NCBI RefSeq assembly: GCF_000876015.1
Contig: NZ_BBQM01000018.1
Span: 1 to 64,000 of the forward strand
Origin: Cupriavidus basilensis
Lineage (GTDB): Bacteria; Pseudomonadota; Gammaproteobacteria; Burkholderiales; Burkholderiaceae
Length of the DNA: 64,000 nucleotides
Direction of reading: 5' to 3'
Positions within the stretch are counted from its first letter, which is position 1. Each line of letters opens with the position of its first letter. Positions 17,331 to 25,729 of this stretch are shown here, piece by piece. The translations under genes were made by a program, and so were the position numbers. Under the pieces are notes generated by a model. That model was not told the origin of the DNA. It saw only the letters and a program-made list of their open reading frames with translations, and ran no database searches.

Positions 17331-18340
17331 CGATCCTGGTCACCGGCGCGACCAGCGGGCTGGGCCGCAATGCGGTCGACGCGCTGCTGCGCGACGGCAT
17401 CGCCGTGCGTGCGACCGGGCGCAACCTCGCCGCAGGCGAGGCACTGGAGCGCAACGGCGCCGAATTCGTTCCCGCGGATCTGGCAACGCTCGACGAGGCG
17501 AAAGCCGATGCGCTGCTTCACGGTGTCGACGCGGTCTGGCATTGCGCCGCCTTGTCCGCACCCTGGGGCCGTCACGCGGACTTCGTGGCGGCCAATGTAT
17601 CGGCCACCCGGCATATGGCGCAGGCTGCCGCGGTACGCGGCGTCCGCCGCTTCGTGCACGTATCGACGCCTTCGATCTATTTCGACTACCGGCACCATCG
17701 CGGCATCGAAGAAACGTATCGCGCGGCAAGATTAGCCAATCACTATGCGGCCACCAAGGCGGCGGCCGAGGATCGCATCCTGACGCTGTCCAGCCAATGG
17801 CGCGGGACCACCTTCGTCATCCTGCGGCCTCGCGGTCTCTTCGGCCCGCATGATCGGGTGATCGTGCCGCGCATCCTGCAACTGCTGCGGTCCCGGCACG
17901 GTGTGCTTCCGCTGCCGCGTGGCGGGAAGGCGTTCATCGACATGACCTACGTCGGCAACGTGGTGCATGCCATGAAGACCGCCACCCATGCGCCCGTTGC
18001 CTCCGGCGAGGCGTTCAACATCACCAACTTCGAGCCATGCACGCTGGCGTCGATGCTCCAGCGCCTGCTCGGCGACGGCCTGGGCCTGCGATACCGAATT
18101 CGCGCGCTTCCGTACCCGCTGCTCGACGCGGCTGCGCGCGCGGCCGAACTCGGGGCGCGGCTGCGCCGCCGCGAGCCGCTGTTGACGCGCTATGGCATAG
18201 GCGCGCTGCATTTCGACATGACACTGAGCAATGCGCGAGCGCGGCAGCGGCTGGGCTACCACCCTCGCCACGGCATCGACGAGGGCATTCGCCTGACTGC
18301 CGACTGGATTCGTGGCCATGGCGACCATTACGGCATTTGA
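17327..18340 (+). CDS. NAD(P)-dependent epimerase/dehydrogenase (3-beta-HSD/OleD-like extended SDR)
   Basis: An extended short-chain dehydrogenase of 337 residues. The dinucleotide-binding motif GATSGLG is at residues 7-13, the catalytic Ser region is HVSTPSIYFD (111-120), and the catalytic Tyr140 and Lys144 are in YAATK. The RPRGLFGPHD segment after the active site is typical of the 3-beta-hydroxysteroid dehydrogenase/OleD branch. In olefin synthesis OleD reduces the beta-keto acid made by OleA; placement right after a KAS III gene suggests an analogous ketoreduction. It overlaps the upstream gene by four bases and the downstream gene by about 23 bases, so the products are probably made in fixed proportion. 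The true substrate is unknown. Confidence 0.85.
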   Translation: MTILVTGATSGLGRNAVDALLRDGIAVRATGRNLAAGEALERNGAEFVPADLATLDEAKADALLHGVDAVWHCAALSAPWGRHADFVAANVSATRHMAQAAAVRGVRRFVHVSTPSIYFDYRHHRGIEETYRAARLANHYAATKAAAEDRILTLSSQWRGTTFVILRPRGLFGPHDRVIVPRILQLLRSRHGVLPLPRGGKAFIDMTYVGNVVHAMKTATHAPVASGEAFNITNFEPCTLASMLQRLLGDGLGLRYRIRALPYPLLDAAARAAELGARLRRREPLLTRYGIGALHFDMTLSNARARQRLGYHPRHGIDEGIRLTADWIRGHGDHYGI

Positions 18341-19124
18341 GGCGGGCTACTGCATCCATCCGGCCTGCATTGCGCTGCGGGGCGCGGGCCTCTCGGCGCG
18401 CGCCTTCCCCGCGCGCGGCTATCTGCTCGAAGCGAAGGGCCGCCGCTGGCTGTGGGATACCGGCTATGCATCGCATTTCCTCGACCACACACGGCGCGGC
18501 ATCCATGCGCTCTATCGCTGGGTCACGCCGGTACGCTTCGATGCCGCCGAGGCTCTCGTCCACCAGCTCGCGAGAGCGGGCCTGCGTCCGGCCGACCTGG
18601 ACGGCATCATCATGTCGCACTTTCACGGCGATCACATCGCCGGGTTGCGCGATTTTCCCGGCGTGCCGCTGATCTGTTCGGGAAACGGCTGGCGGGCGAC
18701 GCATCCTCTGCGCGGCATTCGGGCGCTTAGCCGCGGCTTCGTTCCCGAGCTTGTCCCGAGCGATTTCGGCACGCGCGCCCGATTCGTCGAAACGTTCCGA
18801 CACATGGCGCTGTCCGCCGCGCTGGCGCCGTTCGGCCGGGCCTACGCCCTGCCGAATGCGGGCAACGAGATCCTGCTCGTCGAACTGCCCGGCCATGCGG
18901 CCGGCCACATCGGCGCGTTCGTCGACACCCGCGACGGCTGGGTGCTGCTCGCCTCCGATGCCGCGTGGTCCCCGGAAGGCTACCTGGAGCCGCGGGGCCC
19001 CTCCCGGCTGGCGCACCTGATCATGGACGATCCGGTGGCGTACTACGCGACGCTCGACAAGCTGCACCGGCTCCATGCCACGGGCCGCGTGTCCATTCTG
19101 CTGACGCATGAGGAAGCCCGCTGA
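18318..19124 (+). CDS. Metallo-beta-lactamase-fold hydrolase
   Basis: A soluble 268-residue hydrolase with the metal-binding motif HFHGDH at residues 101-106 and later His residues in LPGHAAGH and LLTHEEA, enough for a binuclear zinc or iron site. The family includes thioesterases, lactonases and glyoxalase II. In this operon a role in releasing or editing an acyl-thioester or lactone intermediate is plausible but inferred. I take ATG 18318; GTG 18312 is an alternative. The gene starts inside the end of the dehydrogenase gene and its TGA shares one base with the next ATG. Confidence 0.85.
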   Translation: MATITAFEAGYCIHPACIALRGAGLSARAFPARGYLLEAKGRRWLWDTGYASHFLDHTRRGIHALYRWVTPVRFDAAEALVHQLARAGLRPADLDGIIMSHFHGDHIAGLRDFPGVPLICSGNGWRATHPLRGIRALSRGFVPELVPSDFGTRARFVETFRHMALSAALAPFGRAYALPNAGNEILLVELPGHAAGHIGAFVDTRDGWVLLASDAAWSPEGYLEPRGPSRLAHLIMDDPVAYYATLDKLHRLHATGRVSILLTHEEAR

Positions 19125-20422
19125 TGCGATTGCACCGCCTGCTGTGGGCTTACGCGAATGCACGTCTGCGCCGCCATGCGGATCGGGCGGCGCTGGAACG
19201 CCACCAGGCGGCCGCGATCGATCGATTCGCGCGCACCGTCTTGAGACACAGTCCGTGGTTCCGTCCATACGCCGATCGGCCGCGCCACACCTGGCCGTTG
19301 ATGGACAAGCAGGTCATGCTCGCCCATTTCGACGAGATGAATACCGCCGGACTGAAACTTCAGGAGGTGTTGGCGTGCGCGATGCGCGCGGAGCATGACC
19401 GGGACTTCAGTGCCACGCTCGGCGGCTACAGCGTCGGCCTGTCGTCGGGCACCTCGGGAAGCCGAGGCGTGTTCGTCGCCAGCGCGGATGAGCGCGCCAC
19501 ATGGGCAGGCATCATGCTGGCGAAGATGCTGCCCCGGGGACTGATGCACCGGGAGCGCGTGGCACTGTTTCTGCGCGCGAACAACCGGCTCTATTCGACA
19601 GTACGGACACCGTGGCTCTCATTCGTCTTTTACGATCTTTTCCAGCCGCTCGAGTCCCTGTTGAATCGACTCGAAGCGTACCGTCCGACCATCATCGTCG
19701 CGCCGGCACAGGTGCTGCGCGCCATCGTCCTGGGCGTGCACGGGAATCGAGCCGCCACGTTGCGCCAGTGCCGGGCTGTCGCCGTCGCCGAAGTGCTCGA
19801 GCCGCTGGACCGCGCACTGCTCGGCGAAGCCTTCGCCAGCGTCGGCGAGGTCTACCAGGCGACCGAGGGCTTCCTCGGTGCGACCTGCCCGCACGGGACA
19901 ATGCACCTGAACGAAGAGTTCGTGCACATCGAACCCCAGTGGCTGGACGAGTCGCGGTTTGTGCCGATCATCACCGATTTCACGCGCAGCACCCAGCCCA
20001 TCGTCCGCTATCGGCTCGACGACGTGCTCACCGTCCGCCACGCGGCCTGCCCCTGCGGGAATCCCGCAAGGGCGATCGAGCGGATTGAAGGGCGCTGCGA
20101 CGATATGCTCGTGCTGCCGGGCATCGACGGCGTGGAGCGCACCGTCTTCGCCGATGTGTGTGCCCGGGCGCTTGCCCAGGCGCTTCCCATGCATGCCGAC
20201 TACCGGCTCATACAGACCGGCTCGACGTCGCTGGCGCTCTCGGTCGATGCGGGACCCGGCACAAGCATTTGCGCTTCGGCCTGCCGGCAACACCTGGAGG
20301 ACGTGTTCGCCCGGCTCGGCGTCGCCACCCAGGCCATTGAATGGACGGTGGCAGACCGCCTGCCGAACACCGATTTCATGCTGAAGCGACGGCGCATCAC
20401 CCGCGCGAGGGAGCCCCGATGA
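19124..20422 (+). CDS. CapK / coenzyme-F390-synthetase-like adenylate-forming enzyme
   Basis: A 432-residue member of the ANL superfamily branch that includes phenylacetate-CoA ligase, CapK and F390 synthetase. Visible motifs are the phosphate-binding loop SSGTSGSRG (107-115), the adenine-region motif YQATEGFLG and RYRLDD before the hinge. A CPCG zinc-knuckle-like segment follows, as in the PaaK/CapK group. It should activate a carboxylate as acyl-AMP. Beside KAS III and OleD-like enzymes it could fill the OleC role, but it is not in the OleC family. There is no second catalytic domain. It overlaps the previous gene by one base and the next by four. Confidence 0.82.
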   Translation: MRLHRLLWAYANARLRRHADRAALERHQAAAIDRFARTVLRHSPWFRPYADRPRHTWPLMDKQVMLAHFDEMNTAGLKLQEVLACAMRAEHDRDFSATLGGYSVGLSSGTSGSRGVFVASADERATWAGIMLAKMLPRGLMHRERVALFLRANNRLYSTVRTPWLSFVFYDLFQPLESLLNRLEAYRPTIIVAPAQVLRAIVLGVHGNRAATLRQCRAVAVAEVLEPLDRALLGEAFASVGEVYQATEGFLGATCPHGTMHLNEEFVHIEPQWLDESRFVPIITDFTRSTQPIVRYRLDDVLTVRHAACPCGNPARAIERIEGRCDDMLVLPGIDGVERTVFADVCARALAQALPMHADYRLIQTGSTSLALSVDAGPGTSICASACRQHLEDVFARLGVATQAIEWTVADRLPNTDFMLKRRRITRAREPR

Positions 20423-21024
20423 ACGGATGGATCTTCCGACTGCGCGCAATGGCGCTCGGCTGGGGCACGGTCGGCATCGTCTACACGACCGCCGCCCTCG
20501 CGCAGGGATCCGGCACGGCGATTCCGGAGACCGCGCTGGACCGGCTCATTCCATTCGACCCGCGAGGCATTTGGCTGTACCTGTCGTTCTTCGCGCTGAT
20601 TCCGTTCGCCTATCTGCGCGCGGAGGCGCTCCGCCTGCCCTGGCTCGCACGATCCATGCAACTGAGCGCGATCGTGTCGGGCGTGGTCTTCGTGCTGTAC
20701 CCCACGACGCTGAGTTATCCCCTGTTCGATGATGCGTCTATCCCTACCCGCTTGCTTCGCCTGCTGATTGCCGGCGACTCCTCACAAAACTGCCTTCCAT
20801 CGCTGCATGCGGCGCTGACTTACCTTTCGGTATGGGCGCTGGCGGACGCCCGGCGCCCATGGCAAAGCGCGCTGGCCGCGCTCTGGGGGCTGGCCATCGC
20901 CTGTGCGATGGTCCAGACGCGCCGCCATCTGGCGCTCGACACGTCCGCGGGCCTGCTCGTCGCGCTTGTATGCGGCGCGATCGCATCACGCCGGCCATTC
21001 CGCTCCATGAGGATGCTGCCATGA
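20419..21024 (+). CDS. PAP2-fold integral membrane phosphatase/transferase
   Basis: A small membrane protein of 201 residues with five to six hydrophobic segments. It carries the acid-phosphatase signature CLPSLH (Ser128, His130) and the catalytic TRRHLALD (His170, Asp174). PAP2-fold enzymes dephosphorylate lipid phosphates or transfer head groups, as in inositol-phosphorylceramide or sphingomyelin synthases. In this operon it probably acts on a lipid made by the upstream enzymes, at or near the outer face of the inner membrane. The ATG overlaps the adenylating-enzyme stop, and its own stop overlaps the next ATG. Substrate unknown. Confidence 0.82.
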   Translation: MNGWIFRLRAMALGWGTVGIVYTTAALAQGSGTAIPETALDRLIPFDPRGIWLYLSFFALIPFAYLRAEALRLPWLARSMQLSAIVSGVVFVLYPTTLSYPLFDDASIPTRLLRLLIAGDSSQNCLPSLHAALTYLSVWALADARRPWQSALAALWGLAIACAMVQTRRHLALDTSAGLLVALVCGAIASRRPFRSMRMLP

Positions 21025-22118
21025 ACATGTTCGCGCTGCCGCTGGCACTGATGCTCGTCCTGGTCCTTGCCGACGTTGCCGGCCTGCGCTGGCTCCGAGG
21101 GCAGCGAACGCCATGGCGCGACGTGATCTTCAACCTCAATTCCGGCCATATCGTGATGTGGTTGTTCCGTGGCCTCGAGGTCATGCTGTTCGCATGGCTG
21201 TCGGCGCACCTGAATCTCCACTGGGTCACCCGGACCGGCGCCCTCGGCGTCTGGATATTCGCCTTCTTCGCCTGGGACTTCTGTTTCTACTGGCTTCACC
21301 GGCTGCATCACAGCATTCCCTTGATGTGGGCCGTCCACGCGGTCCATCACGAAGGCGAGCACTACAACCTGTCCCTGGGCGTGCGGAACTCCTGGTACTC
21401 GTCGCTGACATCGATCCCATTCTTCGCCGGCCTGGCCGTGGTCGGCGTTCCGGTGGAGGTGTTCGTGCTGGTCTCGGCCTTTCACTACTCGGTCCAGTTC
21501 TACAACCATTGCGGCACTATCCACCGCTCCGGCTGGCTCGACCGCGTCTTCGTCACGCCGGCGAATCACCGGGTTCATCATGGCCTGAATCCCGAGTACA
21601 TCGACAAGAACTTCGGCGGCACGCTGCTGCTCTGGGACAAGCTGTTCGGCACCTATCAGGCGGAGCTTCCCCGCGTAAAGATCCGCTACGGCGTCCATGA
21701 CGCCGTGGGCTCGGCGAATCCGTTCTGGGCGAACAACATCCCGGTGCTTCGCTGCTTCGGCCTGGACGTGCCCAGGCGCGGGGCCGCCACCCCGTCGTCA
21801 CCGATGGCCGACGGCTGGATCGCCAGCGGTGGCCTCATCCTGTTCGGCTTCGCCATCTACTATGTGCGGTGGCAAGGCCTGCTTCCGTCACCGCAGGAGC
21901 CCCTGTTGTTTGTGTGGATCGTCATGCAGACGATCGCGCTCGGCGCGCTGTCGGATGGATGGCGCAGCGCCCGCCGCACCTGGAGCGCGATGGCGCTGGC
22001 GATGCCCGCCTGCTTCGCGGGCCTGTTTGGCTGGCGCGATCCGCTCGGCTGCGTGCTCCTCGCGCTGCTGGCACTGCACGGCCTCGCCTGTCTGTTCGCG
22101 CGCGCTCCGGAGGCATGA
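21021..22118 (+). CDS. Sterol desaturase / fatty-acid hydroxylase family di-iron membrane enzyme
   Basis: A 365-residue integral membrane oxygenase. Its histidine clusters are HRLHH (93-97), HAVHH (106-110), NHCGTIH (162-168) and HRVHH (183-187), the eight-histidine pattern of fatty-acid hydroxylases and C-5 sterol desaturases. At least four hydrophobic segments come before or between them and three more follow at the C-terminus (about 275-360). In bacteria such enzymes usually hydroxylate acyl chains or carotenoids. Here it probably modifies the chain of the operon's lipid. It begins within the stop of the PAP2 gene and ends four bases before the desaturase gene. Confidence 0.87.
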   Translation: MNMFALPLALMLVLVLADVAGLRWLRGQRTPWRDVIFNLNSGHIVMWLFRGLEVMLFAWLSAHLNLHWVTRTGALGVWIFAFFAWDFCFYWLHRLHHSIPLMWAVHAVHHEGEHYNLSLGVRNSWYSSLTSIPFFAGLAVVGVPVEVFVLVSAFHYSVQFYNHCGTIHRSGWLDRVFVTPANHRVHHGLNPEYIDKNFGGTLLLWDKLFGTYQAELPRVKIRYGVHDAVGSANPFWANNIPVLRCFGLDVPRRGAATPSSPMADGWIASGGLILFGFAIYYVRWQGLLPSPQEPLLFVWIVMQTIALGALSDGWRSARRTWSAMALAMPACFAGLFGWRDPLGCVLLALLALHGLACLFARAPEA

Positions 22119-22122
22119 CGCG

Positions 22123-23229
22123 ATGACGACGCGCTTCTGGCCCACCGGCGAATCGGCCTTCGATATTGCACTGCGCGAGGCGGCCGGGGCCTATCTGCGC
22201 GAGGCGGGCGATCATCGCTACGCGAACGCACGGCACTGGATGAAAGGCGCCGTTCTTCTCGCCGCCGCGGCCGGGTCAGGCGCACTCGCGCTGACGGCGG
22301 ACGGATCGATGCGTTTCATGGTCAGCTACATCGCCTGCGTCATGCTGTTCGCGCTGCTGGCCGTCAATGTCCTGCATGACGCAGCCCACGGGACCCTTGT
22401 CGATCCCATGCGCACATCCCGCGCGGCATCCCGGCACTGGCAAGCGCTGATCGCGCGGGTCGCCGCCTTGCCCCTGGGCATCGAGCCGGCATATTGGCGC
22501 GTTCGCCATGTCGAATTCCATCATCCCTACGCGAACATCGAAGGCCGTGACCTCGACATGGAAGAGAATTTCTTCCTGTGCCAGACGCCATTTCAGAAAA
22601 GACGCGCCCACCATCGCTGTCAGCACCTGTATTGGCCGTTGATCGCAGCCTTGTCGATGCCATATGTCGGCTGGGTCTACGACTGGTCCGATCGGCTCGG
22701 GCTGACCCCTGTCGGCAAGCGCCGCGCCCTGCGTGGTGCCGGCGGCTGGCTTCTGTTCGTTGCAACGAAGCTGGCACACTTCGCGCTGATGCTGGTGCTG
22801 CCGGCCTGGATCCTGTCCAGGATGGGCATCGGCTGGAGCGCCGCGCTTGGCACTTATGTCGTTGCGCAAATGGCGGCGTCCTGCCTCGTCGTCGGGCTGC
22901 TGCTCGGCACGCATTGGGCCGATGTCGCGTTCTACCGGGAACCGCCAGGCGGGACGATGCCGCATGGCCGGCGCGAGCACGGCCTGTACACCGCGGTGGA
23001 CTGGCTGCCGCGGCCGCGCTGGATCGGTTTCTGGCTGGGAGGGCTCCATCGCCACGCCACCCATCACCTGTTTCCATCATGGCACCACCGCCATTGCGAC
23101 GCGCTCGCGGCACTGGCGGCGCCGATCGCTGCCCGTCACGGCCTGCCGTATCGCGTGCTCACGTATCGCGAGCTCATCGCCGCCCAGCAGCGGTTCCTGA
23201 AACGGATGGGTGCCCCGGGCCCACGCTGA
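22123..23229 (+). CDS. Membrane fatty-acid desaturase
   Basis: A 368-residue desaturase with the three classic histidine boxes: HDAAHG (85-90), HVEFHH (129-134) and HRHATHH (309-315), with hydrophobic pairs between them. The box spacing fits acyl-lipid desaturases that use a di-iron centre and O2. It is the last gene of the operon. The ATG at 22123 has a GGAGG-like site (CCGGAGGC) in the end of the previous gene. With the hydroxylase-family enzyme before it, the pathway product is likely both hydroxylated (or otherwise oxidised) and unsaturated; that is inference. Confidence 0.88.
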   Translation: MTTRFWPTGESAFDIALREAAGAYLREAGDHRYANARHWMKGAVLLAAAAGSGALALTADGSMRFMVSYIACVMLFALLAVNVLHDAAHGTLVDPMRTSRAASRHWQALIARVAALPLGIEPAYWRVRHVEFHHPYANIEGRDLDMEENFFLCQTPFQKRRAHHRCQHLYWPLIAALSMPYVGWVYDWSDRLGLTPVGKRRALRGAGGWLLFVATKLAHFALMLVLPAWILSRMGIGWSAALGTYVVAQMAASCLVVGLLLGTHWADVAFYREPPGGTMPHGRREHGLYTAVDWLPRPRWIGFWLGGLHRHATHHLFPSWHHRHCDALAALAAPIAARHGLPYRVLTYRELIAAQQRFLKRMGAPGPR

Positions 23230-23296
23230 ACCAACATGATGTGCGGAAGATGGCTCCGTTTGCGCGAACGAAGTCGGCGATAGGTGGATGGAAGAC

Positions 23297-23419
23297 ATGT
23301 TGGCTACTCGTACCGTTCTCGTCCACGGCGCCAACGAGATCGGCTCAGCGATCTGTCATTGCCAGACCGGACGACCCGACACCTCGATGACACGCATCAA
23401 CGAAGCTTTCGGCAAATGA
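23297..23419 (+). pseudogene. 40-codon fragment, likely gene remnant
   Basis: A short frame begins MLATRTVLVHGANEIGSAI, which resembles the N-terminal strand and loop of a Rossmann-fold or alpha/beta-hydrolase protein, then stops after INEAFGK. Nothing continues it in another frame, so it looks like debris rather than a complete gene. The rest of 23230-23519 shows no gene. Confidence 0.3.
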
Positions 23420-23519
23420 CGCCATACTTGACCGCAATTGGCCAAGATCGTCGGCAACGGTCTCCAGGCGATGCAGGCCGTGACATGTATATGCGCTTGC
23501 CATGTTGAAAGGAGTTGAT

Positions 23520-23942
23520 ATGTGGACAGTCGAGGTCACAGGTGAATGCGCCGCGACACCGGCCCAGGTCTTCGGCATCCTGGCGGAGCCGGAGAAGTGG
23601 TCGGAGTGGAACAAGGGCGTCCTCAGAATCGAGATGCATGGGCCGTTCCGGGCCGGCACGACGGCGGTGATGGTCCTGCCGGATTCGACGGCGCTGCCGT
23701 TCCGCTTCGCGTGGGTTGAGGCCGACAAGGGCTTCGAGGATGTGACCGAGGTCCCCGACGCCGGTGTGGTCGTCCGCGTTCGCCACGAACTATCGGCGAC
23801 CGGGCACAGCACCCGGATCACCTATCGCTGCGAAGTCGACGGACCGGAGCCGGCAGCCAGCGAGGTGGGGGCTGCGGTTACTTCCGACTTCGCCGATGTC
23901 ATCGCTGCCCTCGGTTCTCGTGCGGAACAGTTGGGTGCGTGA
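23520..23942 (+). CDS. SRPBCC-family (polyketide cyclase/START-like) protein
   Basis: A 140-residue single-domain protein. The start of the fold (VEVTGECAATPAQVFGILAEPEKWSEWN) and the central strand-turn-strand pattern match the helix-grip SRPBCC family, which binds hydrophobic ligands in a deep cavity. I choose ATG 23520 because AAAGGAG lies just upstream; ATG 23502 is less likely. It stands alone, 290 bases after the lipid operon and in the same direction. It may handle a lipid ligand, but no link is shown. Intact and of normal length. Confidence 0.8.
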   Translation: MWTVEVTGECAATPAQVFGILAEPEKWSEWNKGVLRIEMHGPFRAGTTAVMVLPDSTALPFRFAWVEADKGFEDVTEVPDAGVVVRVRHELSATGHSTRITYRCEVDGPEPAASEVGAAVTSDFADVIAALGSRAEQLGA

Positions 23943-24316
23943 ATCCATTCGATCCAGCCAGAGCCTTGGACTTCGTCCGAGGCGCGCGACGCCAGCCTGA
24001 CGGCGTCACATCACGGCGGCACTGAAGAAACGCCAGGTCAGACCAATATCGACGGACACGCCGATACCACCTCGGCGTTCATCTCACTGCCAACGAGCCA
24101 AGGCTGGAAGTCGGCACCATCGCTCGCCACCTCAAACGACTCGGACGCGATCGTCTTCCCGAGTTGGAGCACGCTCCGCCGATCGGGCGCCATCAGTACG
24201 CTCAACCAGGCGAGCCGGCTGCACGCTATCCGCGCAGCGTGCAGCGCCATCCACTACGCATGGAGGGCGTCGGGTCGGCTCTCACCGGAAAGTCGATCTC
24301 TTCGCCGCGTTGATCC
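23943..24316. other. Intergenic stretch, no gene recognised
   Basis: No frame here has a ribosome site and a protein-like sequence. It probably holds decayed DNA, including whatever once encoded the missing N-terminal part of the fimbrial gene that follows. Confidence 0.4.
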
Positions 24317-24331
24317 CCTATCCTCACCAGA

Positions 24332-24847
24332 ATGATTGGCGCCACATTGATATGGGACCCCGCCTCTCCTTTCACCTGGCAAACGTGGTTTCGAAATGCA
24401 TCCCTGGGCAAGATGATGCAAACGACGTGTACCGTGACCAACGCATCGATCAGGGTCCCCATGGATCCCATCAACGCTACCGTGCTGAGCGCACAAGGCA
24501 GCGGCGGCGAGACCGGCTTCAATATCGGCCTGAGCAACTGCGCCTCCGGCCCCACGGTCTACATCACCCTCACCGACCTCACCACGCCAGGCAACCGCAG
24601 CGACCTGCTGACTCCGGCATCCGGCTCCACCGCCACCGGCGTGCGGTTGCGCATCTTTCGCGGCAGCACACCGGTCAGCTACGGGCCGGATTCGGTTGCG
24701 CCGGGCAACCCCGGCCAGTGGCGAGTGGGCGGCACCACCGGCGCCAGCGCCCTCAACATCCCGCTGAGCGTGCGCTACGTCGCCACCGGCGCCGTTGGTG
24801 CGGGTTCGATCAACGGCGTGGCCACCTTCATCATGAGCTACCAGTAA
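24332..24847 (+). pseudogene. 5'-truncated fimbrial subunit / fimbrial adhesin C-terminal pilin domain
   Basis: The frame encodes 171 residues ending VATFIMSYQ, the typical end of a type-1-like fimbrial subunit. The pilin domain contains the paired cysteines (CTVTNASIRVP and LSNCASGP) and the beta-strand pattern LSVRYVATG. There is no signal peptide, and the frame is closed by a stop 21 bases before the first ATG. The upstream 400 bases hold no fimbrial sequence, and no chaperone or usher gene is near. It therefore looks like the surviving C-terminal half of a fimbrial adhesin or subunit gene. Confidence 0.65.
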
Positions 24848-25033
24848 AAGGGGGTCAGCGCGGCGCTCGTTCGCCACACGCATAGGCGCGCCATCCACGA
24901 CCGAGCCGGCAGCCGATGCGTTGCGCATTGCTATGGGGATGGTCCTGGCCATGGTGTTTCCTCCTACAGCGCCTCTCAAATGCTCCGGGAATGTCGAGAT
25001 TTCCCCCGCTGGCCAAAGCTGGAAGGACCTTCT

Positions 25034-25453
25034 TCAATCGATTGGCCGACTCAGAAAATCAACCGGCCTCAGTATGTCGATGCCATGGAAAGGATGCAGT
25101 TCCAGCAGATCCAAGTCTCCGGTCAGGATGACCTTCGCCTCGCCACTCAGCGCCGCATCCAGGAACTTATCATCCTTGGGGTCGCGGCATGCCGTCATCC
25201 GGCGGGTGACGGTGACCACCCGAACAACCCCACCGAGCAGAAGCACGAATTGCTGGCGGTCTTCGCGGGAGACGTAGCGGTCGAATTTCGGTCGGGCCAG
25301 CACATCCGCCAGCTCCGCCAACGTTTCCTCCGTCATCAGCGGCACACCCCAGGCCAGTCCGTGATCCACAGCCTTGGCTGCCGTCCCGCCAGGCATGAGC
25401 AAGCGACTGATCCAGAGGTTGGTATCGATTACCAGCTTTCGGTCAGTTCTCAC
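25034..25453 (-). CDS. PIN-domain toxin ribonuclease
   Basis: A 139-residue VapC-like protein of the PIN family found in toxin-antitoxin systems. Acidic residues expected to bind Mg2+ are Asp10 in LVIDTNLWIS, Glu43/44, Asp95/Asp99 in DPKDDKFLDAA, and Asp113/Asp115 in TGDLDLL. It would cut RNA when free of its antitoxin. The start lies within the last 11 bases of the antitoxin gene, so the two are translationally coupled. Length and motifs are complete, so the toxin is probably functional. Confidence 0.9.
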   Translation of the reverse strand: MRTDRKLVIDTNLWISRLLMPGGTAAKAVDHGLAWGVPLMTEETLAELADVLARPKFDRYVSREDRQQFVLLLGGVVRVVTVTRRMTACRDPKDDKFLDAALSGEAKVILTGDLDLLELHPFHGIDILRPVDFLSRPID

Positions 25454-25694
25454 TGCTCAGCAATCCCTGCAACACGTCCTCCGTCAGGCCAGCTTCCTTC
25501 GCCTTGGCACCGACACGATCACTGAAGCGCTGGAACTCGGCCACGTTGAGGTGTACCAGGCGCTCGTATTCGTCCATCGACATCACCACGGCCACATCCC
25601 GCTTCTGGCGCTGGATCACCACGGGCTCCCGCCGGGCAGCTTCAAGCACCTCGGCAAACCCCTGCCGGGCTTCACTTGCTGTAATGGTTCGCAT
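25443..25694 (-). CDS. Phd/YefM-family antitoxin
   Basis: An 83-residue antitoxin whose first 55 residues form the DNA-binding Phd/YefM fold (ITASEARQGFAEVLEAA, PVVIQRQKRDVAVVMSMDEY). The C-terminal 30 residues should wrap the PIN toxin. It precedes and overlaps the toxin gene, the usual order. A strong palindrome directly upstream of the start is the likely autoregulatory operator. Confidence 0.9.
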   Translation of the reverse strand: MRTITASEARQGFAEVLEAARREPVVIQRQKRDVAVVMSMDEYERLVHLNVAEFQRFSDRVGAKAKEAGLTEDVLQGLLSSEN

Positions 25695-25705
25695 GACTCA
25701 CTCTC

Positions 25706-25729
25706 TGTACGTTTTGTACAAATCGTACA
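25706..25729. promoter_or_regulatory. Palindromic operator of the toxin-antitoxin operon
   Basis: Outer arms TGTACG and CGTACA flank an inner palindrome TTGTACAA, giving a nearly perfect 24-base dyad 12 bases upstream of the antitoxin ATG. The position and symmetry fit binding of an antitoxin dimer pair or toxin-antitoxin complex. Confidence 0.7.

Noticed and set aside
24848-25033. Possible insertion-sequence fragment beside the toxin gene
   Set aside because: No terminal inverted repeats or transposase motif could be recognised.
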